Of a stretch of DNA of 64,000 nt, positions 1-9,237 are shown one piece after another. A program made the position numbers and the translations under genes. Location of the stretch: NCBI GenBank assembly GCA_002403305.1, contig DHHM01000005.1, positions 1-64,000 of the forward strand, given 5' to 3'. The stretch comes from Bacteroidales bacterium UBA4772 (GTDB lineage: Bacteria; Bacteroidota; Bacteroidia; Bacteroidales; VadinHA17). Each line of letters opens with the position of its first letter. Positions within the stretch are counted from its first letter, which is position 1. The notes under the pieces are model-generated. The model had not been told where the DNA came from. It saw only the letters and a program-made list of their open reading frames with translations, and ran no database searches.

Positions 1-488
<488 letters not shown>

Positions 489-544
489 GTGGTATCTTGT
501 TATTCTTACATTTTAAACCAGTATGTCACGATATTTGAAGTCTT

Positions 545-656
<112 letters not shown>

Positions 657-668
657 CTTTACAAACGA

Positions 669-699
669 AGCCCCGATTGGAAACAGTCGGGGCTTTTTT
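669..699 (+). terminator. rrn operon terminator
   Basis: An 8-bp perfect stem AGCCCCGA (669-676) / TCGGGGCT (687-694) is followed at once by a run of T to 699. Position 13 nt after the 5S RNA fits the terminator of the rRNA operon. Confidence 0.9.
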
Positions 700-1081
700 G
701 GTGTTATGCCTGTCCTGCCAGAAACCATAACAGCTGAGCAACCCCATCACAGACACACAACAGTAACCACCCGGCCCCTGCCTGCCGATAAAGCTTCAGA
801 AAGAACAGTATTACTCAGCAACAGATCCGCCGCCATACATGCTGCCTGCCACCCGCCCGTGAATATCACCGTTAAAACCGGTCGCCCTGCACACTGAAAA
901 TCTGCTTCGCCCACCTTCTATATCCTACACCGGCATATTATCGCCCGCTCTGATACCGATTACATTTGTGATCCCATGAGACAGAATAAATTGTCGCTCA
1001 ATGCTGCCTCTATTCAATCATATCTCCATTATATGCTGCTGCCTGCCAGTAGGAGAGCTTAATTTAATTCAAAAATATAAT
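700..1081. other. Gene-free spacer between rrn operon and xylan locus
   Basis: No reading frame here has recognisable protein features, and I see no tRNA cloverleaf. The last 60 bases become AT-rich and lead into the operator and promoter of susC. Nothing else is supported. Confidence 0.6.
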
Positions 1082-1095
1082 TGCAATCGGTTGCA
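1082..1095. promoter_or_regulatory. LacI-type operator upstream of susC
   Basis: TGCAATCGGTTGCA: palindromic half-sites TGCAA/TTGCA around a central CG, the usual shape of LacI/GalR-family operators. Its reverse complement, TGCAACCGATTGCA, occurs at 22275-22288 next to the lacI gene. The right half TTGCA doubles as the -33 element of the susC promoter, so a bound repressor would block polymerase. Sequence identity is seen; the regulatory role is inferred. Confidence 0.75.
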
Positions 1096-1120
1096 TTATT
1101 AAAAATATTTATTATATTTA
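1091..1120 (+). promoter_or_regulatory. Putative susC promoter (Bacteroidota type)
   Basis: TTG at 1091-1093, then 19 nt, then TATATTTA at 1113-1120, close to the Bacteroidota -33/-7 consensus (TTTG, N19-21, TAnnTTTG). It overlaps the LacI-type operator. If used, transcription would begin near 1127 and leave an unusually long 5' leader of about 280 nt (to 1407), in which I see no coding frame or known riboswitch. Confidence 0.55.
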
Positions 1121-1407
1121 CCATGTTGTAGACTATTTTCCAAGGTAGTATTGCAGGGTTTTGAAGGAGAAAGTGACGGGAAATCAGGCTTTTTGAGGGT
1201 TGCCTGATCCCTTGTCACCACTCCGGGTGCGGTCTGGATGAGAATGAGACTAACATATAGCTGTATCAGACAAATTATCAACCATGCGAATAAATGACAA
1301 CTCACCCTGAAAAGGAATCCTGTTTCCTGAATCCACGGCAGAGAGCAGTCCTATGGCTTACGCTGCCGCTGACAAACCAGAAAAGTTAACCTTAAAACTA
1401 AAATCGT

Positions 1408-4400
1408 ATGATCAAAAATCCTCTTAACCCTGGTATTCTTTTTAAGAAATACTGCGGAAAATTACTAATGAGCCTTGCGCTCATAGCAGTGCTTATCCCT
1501 GCACAGACAGGCATGGCATTCGCCTCAGGATCGGATCCTGAAGTGATGAGCATGACTCAGCAAAGAGTCATTACCGGTCTCGTCACTGACAGTGATGGCA
1601 CACCTCTCCCATCGGTGAGCATCCTGGAGAAAGGAACTACAAACGGTACTCTGGCGGATGCCGGAGGGCAATACAGGATCACCGTGACAACGGCAAACCC
1701 TGTACTGGTATTCTCATTTGTAGGATATGCCACACAGGAGGTGGCAGTCGGATCGAGATCCCTTGTCAATATGACCCTGGAGGCAAGCGACATCGGCCTT
1801 GATGAGATTGTGGTCATCGGTTATGGTACAGTGAGAAAGAGGGATCTTACCGGATCAGTTGCCTCAATAAGAGGCGAAGAGATGCGTGATATTCCATCGG
1901 CTAATATCTCGCAGGCCTTGCAGGGACGGATTTCAGGAGTGGATTTGACCCAAACCTCTACCAAACCCGGTGCTACAATGCAGATACGAATACGTGGTTC
2001 GCGCTCGTTGAATGCCAGTAACGACCCGCTGATAGTCGTCGACGGTATCCCGTTCCCCGGATCTATCGGTGACATTAACCCTACTGACATCAAAAGCATT
2101 GACGTATTGAAAGATGCTTCGGCGACTGCCATTTACGGTTCCCGCGGTGCCAATGGAGTCATTTTGATAACAACAAATACCGGCCGGACCGGACAGCAGG
2201 CACAGGTATCATACAATAGTTATGTGGGTATAAAAACAGTATTCGCTCCATATCCCATGATGGACGGTCCGGAGTTTGTTGCACTGCGGGCAGCACGTGG
2301 CCAGTACTCAAACGGACCGGATGAATTCGATAACGTTGATACCGATTGGCAGGACCTCTTTTTTCAGCCAGGCAAGGTAACAAGCCACGACTTAGGCGTA
2401 ACGGGGGGCACCCAGAATGGCAACTACCGCTTCGGAGTAGGCTATTACCGTGATGAGGCCGTGGTTCCGGGCCAAAGCTACGACCGTTTTTCAATGCGTG
2501 GTACTCTTGACCAGGAGGTAGGCAAATTTATACGCTTTGGCTTCATAACAAACAATAGCTATACAGTTAATAACGGGAACAATATGGGACTCTACGGAGT
2601 CTTAAGCAGTTCTCCCATATCCGATCCCTATAACGAAGACGGCACTTTTAAAAGAACCATTAAGATGTCGTTGGATGAGAACTGGGTATATACAAGAGAA
2701 ACAATAGAAGCCCTGGGAGATAAATGGATTGACCTGACCAAAGGGTATAACTCCTACAATACTATATATAGTGAGGTCAAGATTCCCGGCATTGAAGGAT
2801 TGAGCTATCGTATCAATGTAGGTTTGAATTTCCGCATGAGTAACGGCGGAAACTATACCGGAGAGGGTGTATTCAACGCCACAGCCACTACTCCTTCAAC
2901 TGCCTCCATCAGTAACTCCCTTACAACTAACTGGGCAATTGAAAATCTGCTGAATTACAACCGGACATTTGCCGGAAAACACATGGTGAATCTTGTTGCT
3001 TTGTATTCTTCCGAGAAATCTCATTACCACAGCTCCAATGTTTCGGCAAGGGATATCCCTGCTGACGCATTCCAGTTCTATAATATAGGTCGGGCCGCAG
3101 GTGAAATAACAGTTAACCCTAATTATCAGAACTATAATGAGACTGGTCTGATATCCTATATGGGACGCGCAATATACTCATATGACAACCGCTATATGGT
3201 GACAGCCAGCATCCGCTCAGATGCCTCATCAAGGCTGGCGCCGGGCAAGAAGTGGCATACCTATCCTGCCCTGTCGGTCGGATGGAATATCAGTAACGAA
3301 TCTTTTATGAGTAACGTCGACCTGATTGATATGTTGAAGCTGCGCGTAGGCTATGGACAAACCTCCAACCAGTCGATAAACCCATATGCCACACTTGGAC
3401 TTCTGAACACCAGGCCTTACAACTTCGGAGATACCTATTCCATTGGGTACTATGTATCCCAGCTGCCTAACCAGAATTTGGGATGGGAGTACTCTGACAC
3501 ATGGAACGTTGGTCTCGACTTCTCACTCCTGAGAAGCAGGCTGACCGGTACCATAGAGTATTACATCCTGAATACAAAAGACATTCTGCTGAGTGTTAAT
3601 TTGCCGCCCACATCAGGCGTGAGCAGCTACATGGCAAATATCGGGCAAACCCAGAACAAAGGCGTGGAGTTCTCAGTCAACGGGGTGATACTTGAGAATC
3701 CCAATGGATGGTCATGGGAGGCAGGCTTCAACCTTTATGCAAACCGCAATAAGCTTGTCGCACTTGCTTCCGGACAGGAGAGGGATGAAGGCAACTCATG
3801 GTTTGTAGGCTATCCGATTGATTGTATCTACGACTACGAGAAAATTGGCCTCTGGCAGGAAGGAGATGAGTATCTGACTGTCTATGAGCCGGGTGGAAAT
3901 CCGGGCATGATCAAGGTTAAATATACCGGCGACTTCAATGCTGACGGTTCACCGGTAAGACAGATCGGACCTGATGACCGCCAGATTATGAGTGTAGAGC
4001 CCGATTTTATGGGTGGCTTCAACACACGTGTGTCGTACAAAGGACTGGATTTGAGCGCTGTCGGCGTATTCAAGAGCGGAGGTATCCTCATCAGTTCACT
4101 TTATTCAGGGCAGGGTTACCTTAACCTGATGACCGGGCGCAGGGGGAATGTTAAGGTAGATTACTGGACTCCGGATAACACTGATGCCATGTATCCAAAT
4201 CCTGCCGGAGTGCTAAGCGGTGACAATCCAAAGTATGCCAGCACACTGGGCTATTTCGACGGATCGTACCTGAAGTTACGCCAAATTTCGCTTGGTTACA
4301 ACCTGAGCCGTAACAACTGGATTATGAACGCAGGCTTCGAGAAACTGCGCCTTTACCTCACTGTCCAGAATCCATTGGTGATGTTCTCGCCCTACCATAA

Positions 4401-4545
4401 AGAGTCAGGTATGGATCCCGAGACAAACTCATATGGCAACGAAAATACGGCAATCTCAAATGCTTACCAGAGACGTCTGCTTATTATAGGTACTAACACG
4501 CCATCAACACGCAACTACTTGATTGGCTTAGATTTGACATTCTAA
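1408..4545 (+). CDS. SusC-like TonB-dependent outer-membrane transporter
   Basis: A 1045-residue TonB-dependent receptor that forms the outer-membrane channel for oligosaccharides together with the SusD-like lipoprotein. Residues 1-40 form a signal peptide. About 50-130 are a carboxypeptidase-regulatory-like beta domain (VITGLVTDSDGTPLPSVSIL). A TonB-box/plug start DEIVVIGYGTVRKRDLTGSV follows near 132-151, then the plug (IRIRGSRSLNASNDPLIVVDG) and a long beta-barrel ending in aromatic-rich ...LIGLDLTF. Length is normal for SusC. The gene is followed 12 bp later by susD. Substrate is inferred to be (methyl-glucurono)xylo-oligosaccharides from the neighbouring GH10/GH30/GH115/xylAB genes. Control by the LacI-type operator at 1082-1095 is likely. 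Confidence 0.93.
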   Translation: MIKNPLNPGILFKKYCGKLLMSLALIAVLIPAQTGMAFASGSDPEVMSMTQQRVITGLVTDSDGTPLPSVSILEKGTTNGTLADAGGQYRITVTTANPVLVFSFVGYATQEVAVGSRSLVNMTLEASDIGLDEIVVIGYGTVRKRDLTGSVASIRGEEMRDIPSANISQALQGRISGVDLTQTSTKPGATMQIRIRGSRSLNASNDPLIVVDGIPFPGSIGDINPTDIKSIDVLKDASATAIYGSRGANGVILITTNTGRTGQQAQVSYNSYVGIKTVFAPYPMMDGPEFVALRAARGQYSNGPDEFDNVDTDWQDLFFQPGKVTSHDLGVTGGTQNGNYRFGVGYYRDEAVVPGQSYDRFSMRGTLDQEVGKFIRFGFITNNSYTVNNGNNMGLYGVLSSSPISDPYNEDGTFKRTIKMSLDENWVYTRETIEALGDKWIDLTKGYNSYNTIYSEVKIPGIEGLSYRINVGLNFRMSNGGNYTGEGVFNATATTPSTASISNSLTTNWAIENLLNYNRTFAGKHMVNLVALYSSEKSHYHSSNVSARDIPADAFQFYNIGRAAGEITVNPNYQNYNETGLISYMGRAIYSYDNRYMVTASIRSDASSRLAPGKKWHTYPALSVGWNISNESFMSNVDLIDMLKLRVGYGQTSNQSINPYATLGLLNTRPYNFGDTYSIGYYVSQLPNQNLGWEYSDTWNVGLDFSLLRSRLTGTIEYYILNTKDILLSVNLPPTSGVSSYMANIGQTQNKGVEFSVNGVILENPNGWSWEAGFNLYANRNKLVALASGQERDEGNSWFVGYPIDCIYDYEKIGLWQEGDEYLTVYEPGGNPGMIKVKYTGDFNADGSPVRQIGPDDRQIMSVEPDFMGGFNTRVSYKGLDLSAVGVFKSGGILISSLYSGQGYLNLMTGRRGNVKVDYWTPDNTDAMYPNPAGVLSGDNPKYASTLGYFDGSYLKLRQISLGYNLSRNNWIMNAGFEKLRLYLTVQNPLVMFSPYHKESGMDPETNSYGNENTAISNAYQRRLLIIGTNTPSTRNYLIGLDLTF

Positions 4546-4557
4546 AAAAAGACGAAA

Positions 4558-6507
4558 ATGAAAAGTGTATATATAAAAAGAGTTTTCGGAACAGTCTTGT
4601 TAGCGTTGTTCCTTGGAGCGTGCTCTGATATCCTGGAAGAACAGCCGCGCAGTATTTATGAACCTGGTTATTTCAAAACCGAGAAAGGTGTAATGGGAGG
4701 ATTAACAGCCATGTACGCACACCTGCGCTGGATATACGGGCAAGCCTACTACTACAATGCTACCCAGACCGGTACCGATGAAGCAACATATGCTCAGAGT
4801 GCCGATGGAAACTTCAAGGATCATGACTTGTCAGGCGTAGGATCGCTTACTTCCACAAGCAGCCGTTCCGATGTATTATGGGGAACGGCATTCTCAAACA
4901 TCAACACTGCCAGTGGAGTCATTGAAAATGCCGCCGAAGTGGGCACCATTTCGGATGCTCTTATCGCAGAGGCAAGGTTCTTTCGGGCCTTCGACTATTT
5001 CCTGCTTGTTCAGACCTTCGGCGGAGTGCCGCTGGATCTTGGGTCAGGTGAACTGATGTTCAACACGACGCCCGTAAGGACCTCTGTACGCAATACTGTG
5101 CCCGAGGTCTATACCAAAGCCATTTTCCCTGATCTGCTGACAGCAATAAATAATCTGCCTGAAACCCCGCGTGTGTCTGGTGCTGTGACCAAGACGGTCG
5201 CCCGGCTGTTCCTTGCCAAAGCTTACCTTACATACGGCTGGTGGCTCGAAAATCCCAATAATATCCCCACATATCCGGAGGCCGCACGGAGCGATCCTGA
5301 CGGACATGACGCCCAGTGGTACTTCCAGCAGGCATATGATATAGCTGTTACTGCCATTGACAATCCCGGCCCATATGGACTGATGGATACCTATTATGAC
5401 GTTAACCTGGCACAGAACGACAGAAACAAGGAGCACCTGTTGTGGGCTGATCATACGGAGGCAAGTGAGTATTATAACGGAGGCAGCCTTACCTATGGCG
5501 GTGGCGGTGCTCCGGATAACTTTGCTGTATGGATGGTCACATGGAACTATACGGAAATCAGAAGCGGTGCTGATCCCGCCTGGAGTTCGAAGATAAGCTC
5601 TGTTCAGCGTGAAGCAGAACAGCATCTGGGACGTCCCTGGACGCGCATGGCTCCCCCTATTGGCGTATTTACAAACACCTTCGCCGACAAGACCAATGAT
5701 TCCCGCTACGACGGCACCTTTACAACTGTATACCGTGCCAACTGGCCTAAGGGAGGCACCTCGAACACGGTGGCCTATAACGCAAACAGTCTGGAAGTAT
5801 ACCCGGGTGATGCCATTCTTACTTTCCTTGACGAGGAACCGGCTACACCTATTACTTACCCCACCGGGGCAGGTAACAGTAACATTGGTGCAGGGGAATT
5901 ACCCGGCAGAGCAGATTTCGTAGTTTCTCCAAGCGGCATAAGCAGAATAGTCTATCCGGGGTTCTGGAAGTTGGGTACCTACCGGACTGACAATGGTACC
6001 GGTCTGGGCCAACCCAATGCCGGCATCACACGTCCTTTCTACGCTGCCAAATTCTCGGAGCTCTATCTCGTAGCTGCTGAAGCTGCAGTGAAAGGTGCTT
6101 CCACGCAAGCCGGCAAGAGTGCCAGGGATTTGTTAAATGTCCTTCGTGCAAGGGCAGGCAAATGGCGTTGGGACAACAACGGCAATGTTGCAAAAGTAGC
6201 AGACTTCAGTGATGAAATGATGACTGCCACACCTGCCACCATTACCATTGACTATGTTCTTGAAGAGCGTTCCCGCGAACTGTTCGGAGAAGGATACCGC
6301 TGGTTTGACCTTGTTCGTACCCAGAAATGGGAAACCATAGCTGGTTCTTACGAGATATGCGGGCCCACTAAAGGAGACCATACCCCGTTAGTGTATAACC
6401 GCACAATTGAACCTAAACACTATCTGCGACCCATTCCGCAGGGACAGCTCGATGGTATGGAGTTGACCGAAGCCGAAAAAGCAGCATATCAGAATCCGGG
6501 ATACTAG
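4558..6507 (+). CDS. SusD-like surface glycan-binding lipoprotein
   Basis: A 649-residue SusD/RagB-family lipoprotein that caps the SusC channel and binds glycan at the cell surface. The N-terminus is a lipoprotein signal with the cleavage site LGA|C22. The fold signatures are the early EEQPRSIYEPGYF region, the TPR-like helices (AEARFFRAFDYFLLVQTFGGVPL, about 140-162) and the conserved C-terminal ERSRELFGEGYRWFDLVRT block (near 580-600). Length is on the long side of the family (typically 500-650). It is cotranscribed with susC (12-bp gap) and closed by a terminator at 6615-6649. There is no SusE/F-like gene beside it. Xylan specificity is inferred from context only. Confidence 0.93.
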   Translation: MKSVYIKRVFGTVLLALFLGACSDILEEQPRSIYEPGYFKTEKGVMGGLTAMYAHLRWIYGQAYYYNATQTGTDEATYAQSADGNFKDHDLSGVGSLTSTSSRSDVLWGTAFSNINTASGVIENAAEVGTISDALIAEARFFRAFDYFLLVQTFGGVPLDLGSGELMFNTTPVRTSVRNTVPEVYTKAIFPDLLTAINNLPETPRVSGAVTKTVARLFLAKAYLTYGWWLENPNNIPTYPEAARSDPDGHDAQWYFQQAYDIAVTAIDNPGPYGLMDTYYDVNLAQNDRNKEHLLWADHTEASEYYNGGSLTYGGGGAPDNFAVWMVTWNYTEIRSGADPAWSSKISSVQREAEQHLGRPWTRMAPPIGVFTNTFADKTNDSRYDGTFTTVYRANWPKGGTSNTVAYNANSLEVYPGDAILTFLDEEPATPITYPTGAGNSNIGAGELPGRADFVVSPSGISRIVYPGFWKLGTYRTDNGTGLGQPNAGITRPFYAAKFSELYLVAAEAAVKGASTQAGKSARDLLNVLRARAGKWRWDNNGNVAKVADFSDEMMTATPATITIDYVLEERSRELFGEGYRWFDLVRTQKWETIAGSYEICGPTKGDHTPLVYNRTIEPKHYLRPIPQGQLDGMELTEAEKAAYQNPGY

Positions 6508-6614
6508 TCTTTCGCATTAGCGGATAATTATTGCCGGAGAGGAACCAATATCAATGATTGATTTGATTTGAAATATAATATGAAGTTAGTGATTAGTTAG
6601 GGTTGGTTCAGGTT

Positions 6615-6649
6615 AAAGTGTCCGTGGCTGCGTCCACGGGCACTTTTTT
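6615..6649 (+). terminator. Terminator after susCD
   Basis: GC-rich stem-loop: AAGTG-T-CCGTGG (6616-6627) pairs with CCACGG-G-CACTT (6634-6645), followed by a T-run to 6649. It separates susCD from the corrinoid methyltransferase genes. Confidence 0.85.
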
Positions 6650-6651
6650 CC

Positions 6652-6659
6652 TATTTTTG
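6652..6659 (+). promoter_or_regulatory. -7 promoter element for the corrinoid protein gene
   Basis: TATTTTTG matches TAnnTTTG exactly and lies 38 nt before the ATG at 6697, directly behind the susCD terminator. I see no convincing -33 TTTG at the right distance and no copy of the LacI-type operator, so this promoter may be controlled differently from susCD. Confidence 0.5.
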
Positions 6660-6696
6660 CCGAAACAGGCCTATTTTACCATTATAAATTTCTGAC

Positions 6697-7365
6697 ATGA
6701 ATCAGCTTCTTGAGAAACTCTCTGCCTGCGTTGAATTTGGCAAGATTGATATAAAATCGCCTTATCCTCCTTCCATGAAAGACCAGGAGGGGGCTTTTGA
6801 GCTCACCCGGAACGCACTTGATGCCGGTATCAGTCCGGGTGAAATACTGGAGGAGGCCCTCATCCCTGCGATGTCACGCGTAGGACAGAAGTTCAGCAGG
6901 AACGAGATCTTCGTCCCCCAGATGCTCATGGCCGCAAAGGCAATGAGCAGCTCAATGACACATATCAGACCCTATTACCTCTCCGGTGAGACTAAGCGGA
7001 AAGGGACCTTTATCATAGGCACGGTTACCGGCGATCTGCATGACATAGGAAAGAACCTGGTAGCCATGATGATAGAGGGCGCTGGCTGGGAGATCATTGA
7101 TCTCGGGGTGGATGTAAGCGTTGATAAATTCATTGATGCTGCGGAGAAACACCCGGGAGCTGTCGTGGGACTTTCGGCACTGCTCACCACTACCATGGAG
7201 AATATGCGCAGGACAGTGGCCACCCTGAAGGAGAAATTTCCTCACCTCCGGATCCTTGTGGGCGGAGCACCGGTAACAACAGAGTTCTGCGAAAAGATAG
7301 GCGCCGATTACTACTCTCCCGACCCCCAGGGTGCGGTTGATTACCTGAGCACCCTTGTTCGGTAA
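6697..7365 (+). CDS. Methyltransferase corrinoid (cobalamin-binding) protein
   Basis: A 222-residue corrinoid protein of the MtbC/MttC/MtgC type, which carries a methyl group on cobalt between two methyltransferases. Residues about 10-95 form the helical cap domain (the B12-binding-2 domain; VGQKFSRNEIFVPQMLMAAKAM). Residues about 102-222 are the Rossmann B12 domain with the full base-off/His-on signature: D113-L-H115-D-I-G118, S160-A-L162 and G189-G190. H115 is the expected lower axial cobalt ligand. Length is typical. Genes for a methyl-THF methyltransferase and an activation protein follow, with a URO-D-family methyltransferase in the xylA operon. I infer that it accepts a methyl group released during glucuronoxylan use. 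A role in methionine synthesis cannot be excluded from this gene alone. Confidence 0.9.
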   Translation: MNQLLEKLSACVEFGKIDIKSPYPPSMKDQEGAFELTRNALDAGISPGEILEEALIPAMSRVGQKFSRNEIFVPQMLMAAKAMSSSMTHIRPYYLSGETKRKGTFIIGTVTGDLHDIGKNLVAMMIEGAGWEIIDLGVDVSVDKFIDAAEKHPGAVVGLSALLTTTMENMRRTVATLKEKFPHLRILVGGAPVTTEFCEKIGADYYSPDPQGAVDYLSTLVR

Positions 7366-7569
7366 CATACCGCCTACCTTCGTCGCGATAAAGCCGGAAC
7401 CCGATAACAGTAAACACAGGCTGTTGATTTGGGAGATAATAAACCTTATATTTGCTGCTGTATGGCCATCTTCTTTAACCTCTTGGACTATAAATTATTA
7501 ACCGTAATCCTAAAAGAGACAGAGAGTGATTCCCCAGAATCCGGTTTGTCTGATAAATAGCCTTGGCTT

Positions 7570-8415
7570 ATGAAAACAGTACTGTCGGGAAAAACAAAAG
7601 AGGTAATAATAGATACAGATGGACCGGTCATCATTATCGGTGAGTCAATCAATCCTACCCGGCGAAAAAGGCTTGTTTCCACTCTTCAGGAGAAGAACTT
7701 TGAATATATGCTCTCCATTGCCAGGTCACAGATCGAGGCTATGGCTGACGTTCTGGATGTCAACGTCGGTTTCCCCGGGGTGGTGGATGAAGAGCTTCTG
7801 CCACAGGCAGTCATGGCACTGCAGGATAACTTCGACATACCTCTCTGCCTTGACTCTCCCAACCCGTCGGCCATCGAGGCGGCACTGAAGGTGGCAAGAG
7901 GGAAGTGCCTCATCAACTCGGTGAACGGCGAGGAGAAGTCGCTGGAGAGACTCCTTCCTATTGCAAAGGAGTACGGTGCCGCAATCATAGGCCTGGTTCT
8001 GGATGATGACGGTATCACCCATGACCCTGAGAAGCGGCTGAAGATAGCCGAAAAGATCATCGAACGTGCAGTCCGTATCGGTATTAAGGAGGAGGATGTG
8101 ATTATTGACCCACTGGCCATGGCTGTCAGCGCCGACCCCAATGCCTGCCGGGTAACACTTGAGACCATCAGGCTGGTACATGACCGGCTGGGGCATAACA
8201 TCACGCAGGGGGCGAGCAATATCTCGTTCGGACTCCCCAACCGTGAGAACATCAACAATGCCTATATGGCCATGTCAATATTGAACGGACTCACCTGCCC
8301 GATTGCCAATCCCGAGAAGATCACAGGACTGGTGCGCGCGGCAGATATTGTCCTTGGCAGGGATGACTATGCCATCAGGTTTATTGAACATTACCAGGCA
8401 ACCCTTCAATCCTGA
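7570..8415 (+). CDS. Methyl-THF:corrinoid protein methyltransferase (MtgA/MtvA/AcsE type)
   Basis: A 281-residue pterin-binding TIM barrel (DHPS-like superfamily), as in AcsE, MtgA, MtvA and the folate domain of MetH. It moves a methyl group between methyl-corrinoid protein and tetrahydrofolate. Visible pterin-site motifs: GESINPT (24-30), DVNVGFPG (63-70), LDSPNP (94-99), INSVNG (115-120), D180-P181 and GASNISFGLPNR (214-225). Length matches stand-alone methyltransferases (260-285). It lies 204 bp after the corrinoid gene and 26 bp before the activation gene. In O-demethylating systems this enzyme is 'methyltransferase II', delivering the methyl group to THF. That direction is inferred here from the co-located MetVF and formate dehydrogenase. 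Confidence 0.88.
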   Translation: MKTVLSGKTKEVIIDTDGPVIIIGESINPTRRKRLVSTLQEKNFEYMLSIARSQIEAMADVLDVNVGFPGVVDEELLPQAVMALQDNFDIPLCLDSPNPSAIEAALKVARGKCLINSVNGEEKSLERLLPIAKEYGAAIIGLVLDDDGITHDPEKRLKIAEKIIERAVRIGIKEEDVIIDPLAMAVSADPNACRVTLETIRLVHDRLGHNITQGASNISFGLPNRENINNAYMAMSILNGLTCPIANPEKITGLVRAADIVLGRDDYAIRFIEHYQATLQS

Positions 8416-8441
8416 CTGCTTTCAATTATACATTCAGAGAA

Positions 8442-9098
8442 ATGCTGCCCTCAGTCAGGGCGCTGGAGAGAGCAATGGGATATTCCGCAGGTAAAGCCCC
8501 GGGGCCCCTCACAGCCCTTATCGCGGAGGTATCTGCCGAGCTCATGCTGCTTGAGGAGATCAGGGCGGAGTACAGGATAATTGATGATATCGCAATTGGT
8601 ACCGATGCCGGCACACTTAAGGTTCAGGAAGTCACCTTCAGCCCTGGCCGCACTGTCTCCGGGCAGATCCGTGAGGCGGAGAAGGTCGCCCTCTTTGTCT
8701 GCACGGCAGGAGCGACAGTCAGTGACCGCAGCAGATGCAGTACCGCGGATGCTGACCTTCTGAAAGGATATGTCTATGACGTAACAGGAACCATGGTGGT
8801 CGAAAAGGCAGCTGACATGATGCTGCGGGAGCTTCGGCGTACAATGGAGGCCGGCGGCTACGGGATAACCAACAGGTTCAGTCCCGGCTACTGCGGATGG
8901 GATCTGGCTGAGCAGCACAAACTGTTCATCTTTCTCAGGGATAATTACTGCGGAGTCACACTTACAGAATCGGCCCTGATGAAACCCGTCAAGTCAGTCA
9001 GCGGGATTATCGGAATTGGCAGGAAGGTGAGATTTGCTCCCTATAATTGTAGTCTGTGTGATGATAAAAACTGCCTTTACCGGGGCAGAAAAACCTAG
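8442..9098 (+). CDS. Vitamin B12-dependent methionine synthase activation-domain-like protein
   Basis: A 218-residue stand-alone homologue of the MetH AdoMet-binding activation domain. The block NRFSPGYCGWDLAEQHKLF (144-162) matches the MetH (R)xSPGYxxWxLxEQxxLF signature. A C-terminal C203-x2-C206-x4-C211 cluster, common in the stand-alone versions, could bind metal or Fe-S. In MetH this domain reductively remethylates cob(II)alamin with AdoMet. A stand-alone copy beside a corrinoid protein suggests reactivation of that protein. The gene is the last of the plus-strand trio (26 bp after the methyltransferase). A GATTTTC x3 tandem repeat begins 2 nt after its stop codon. No RamA-type ferredoxin activator is seen in the window. 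Confidence 0.8.
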   Translation: MLPSVRALERAMGYSAGKAPGPLTALIAEVSAELMLLEEIRAEYRIIDDIAIGTDAGTLKVQEVTFSPGRTVSGQIREAEKVALFVCTAGATVSDRSRCSTADADLLKGYVYDVTGTMVVEKAADMMLRELRRTMEAGGYGITNRFSPGYCGWDLAEQHKLFIFLRDNYCGVTLTESALMKPVKSVSGIIGIGRKVRFAPYNCSLCDDKNCLYRGRKT

Positions 9099-9099
9099 G

Positions 9100-9120
9100 G
9101 ATTTTCGATTTTCGATTTTC
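9100..9120. repeat. GATTTTC x3 tandem repeat
   Basis: Three perfect 7-bp units right after the stop codon (9096-9098) of the activation gene. One of several period-7 arrays at gene ends in this window. Confidence 0.9.
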
Positions 9121-9156
9121 GGACAGACTACTGCATGTTGCCCTCCCCGCAAGCTG

Positions 9157-9209
9157 GCTGCTCGCGGTAATGACCCACCGGGTCATTACTCTTCGCTCGC
9201 CCCTCTATT
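9157..9209. repeat. Palindromic intergenic element, copy 1
   Basis: The core is the palindrome TAATGACCC-ACC-GGGTCATTA (9168-9188), flanked on the left by TGCTCGC and on the right by GCTCG-CC-CCTCTATT. The same arrangement recurs at 42060-42116, where the outermost base pair is A-T in place of T-A. It sits between two convergent genes, so it could work as a bidirectional terminator or be a mobile palindromic repeat. Confidence 0.75.
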
Positions 9210-9237
9210 GCCTAATGCCTGCTGCCTACTGCCTGAT
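9210..9237. repeat. GCCTNNT x4 period-7 repeat at esterase 3' end
   Basis: GCCTAAT, GCCTGCT, GCCTACT and GCCTGAT stand in tandem. The array overlaps the last codons and the stop codon (9212-9214) of the minus-strand esterase gene, so that protein's final residues (QAVGSRH) are encoded by repeat DNA. Confidence 0.8.

Noticed and set aside
700..1081. tRNA genes between the rrn operon and susC
   Set aside because: No cloverleaf with a T-loop (GGTTCRANTCC-like) and acceptor stem could be found in this gap or other gaps of the window.
5044..5625. 193-codon minus-strand frame
   Set aside because: Antisense to the SusD gene, which has all family motifs.
6508..6696. Cobalamin riboswitch before the corrinoid protein gene
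   Set aside because: The gap is short, taken up by the susCD terminator and a promoter box, and has no B12-box-like conserved core.
7686..8258. 190-codon open frame on the minus strand, rich in Ser
   Set aside because: Antisense to the pterin methyltransferase; low-complexity composition caused by codon bias of the real gene.
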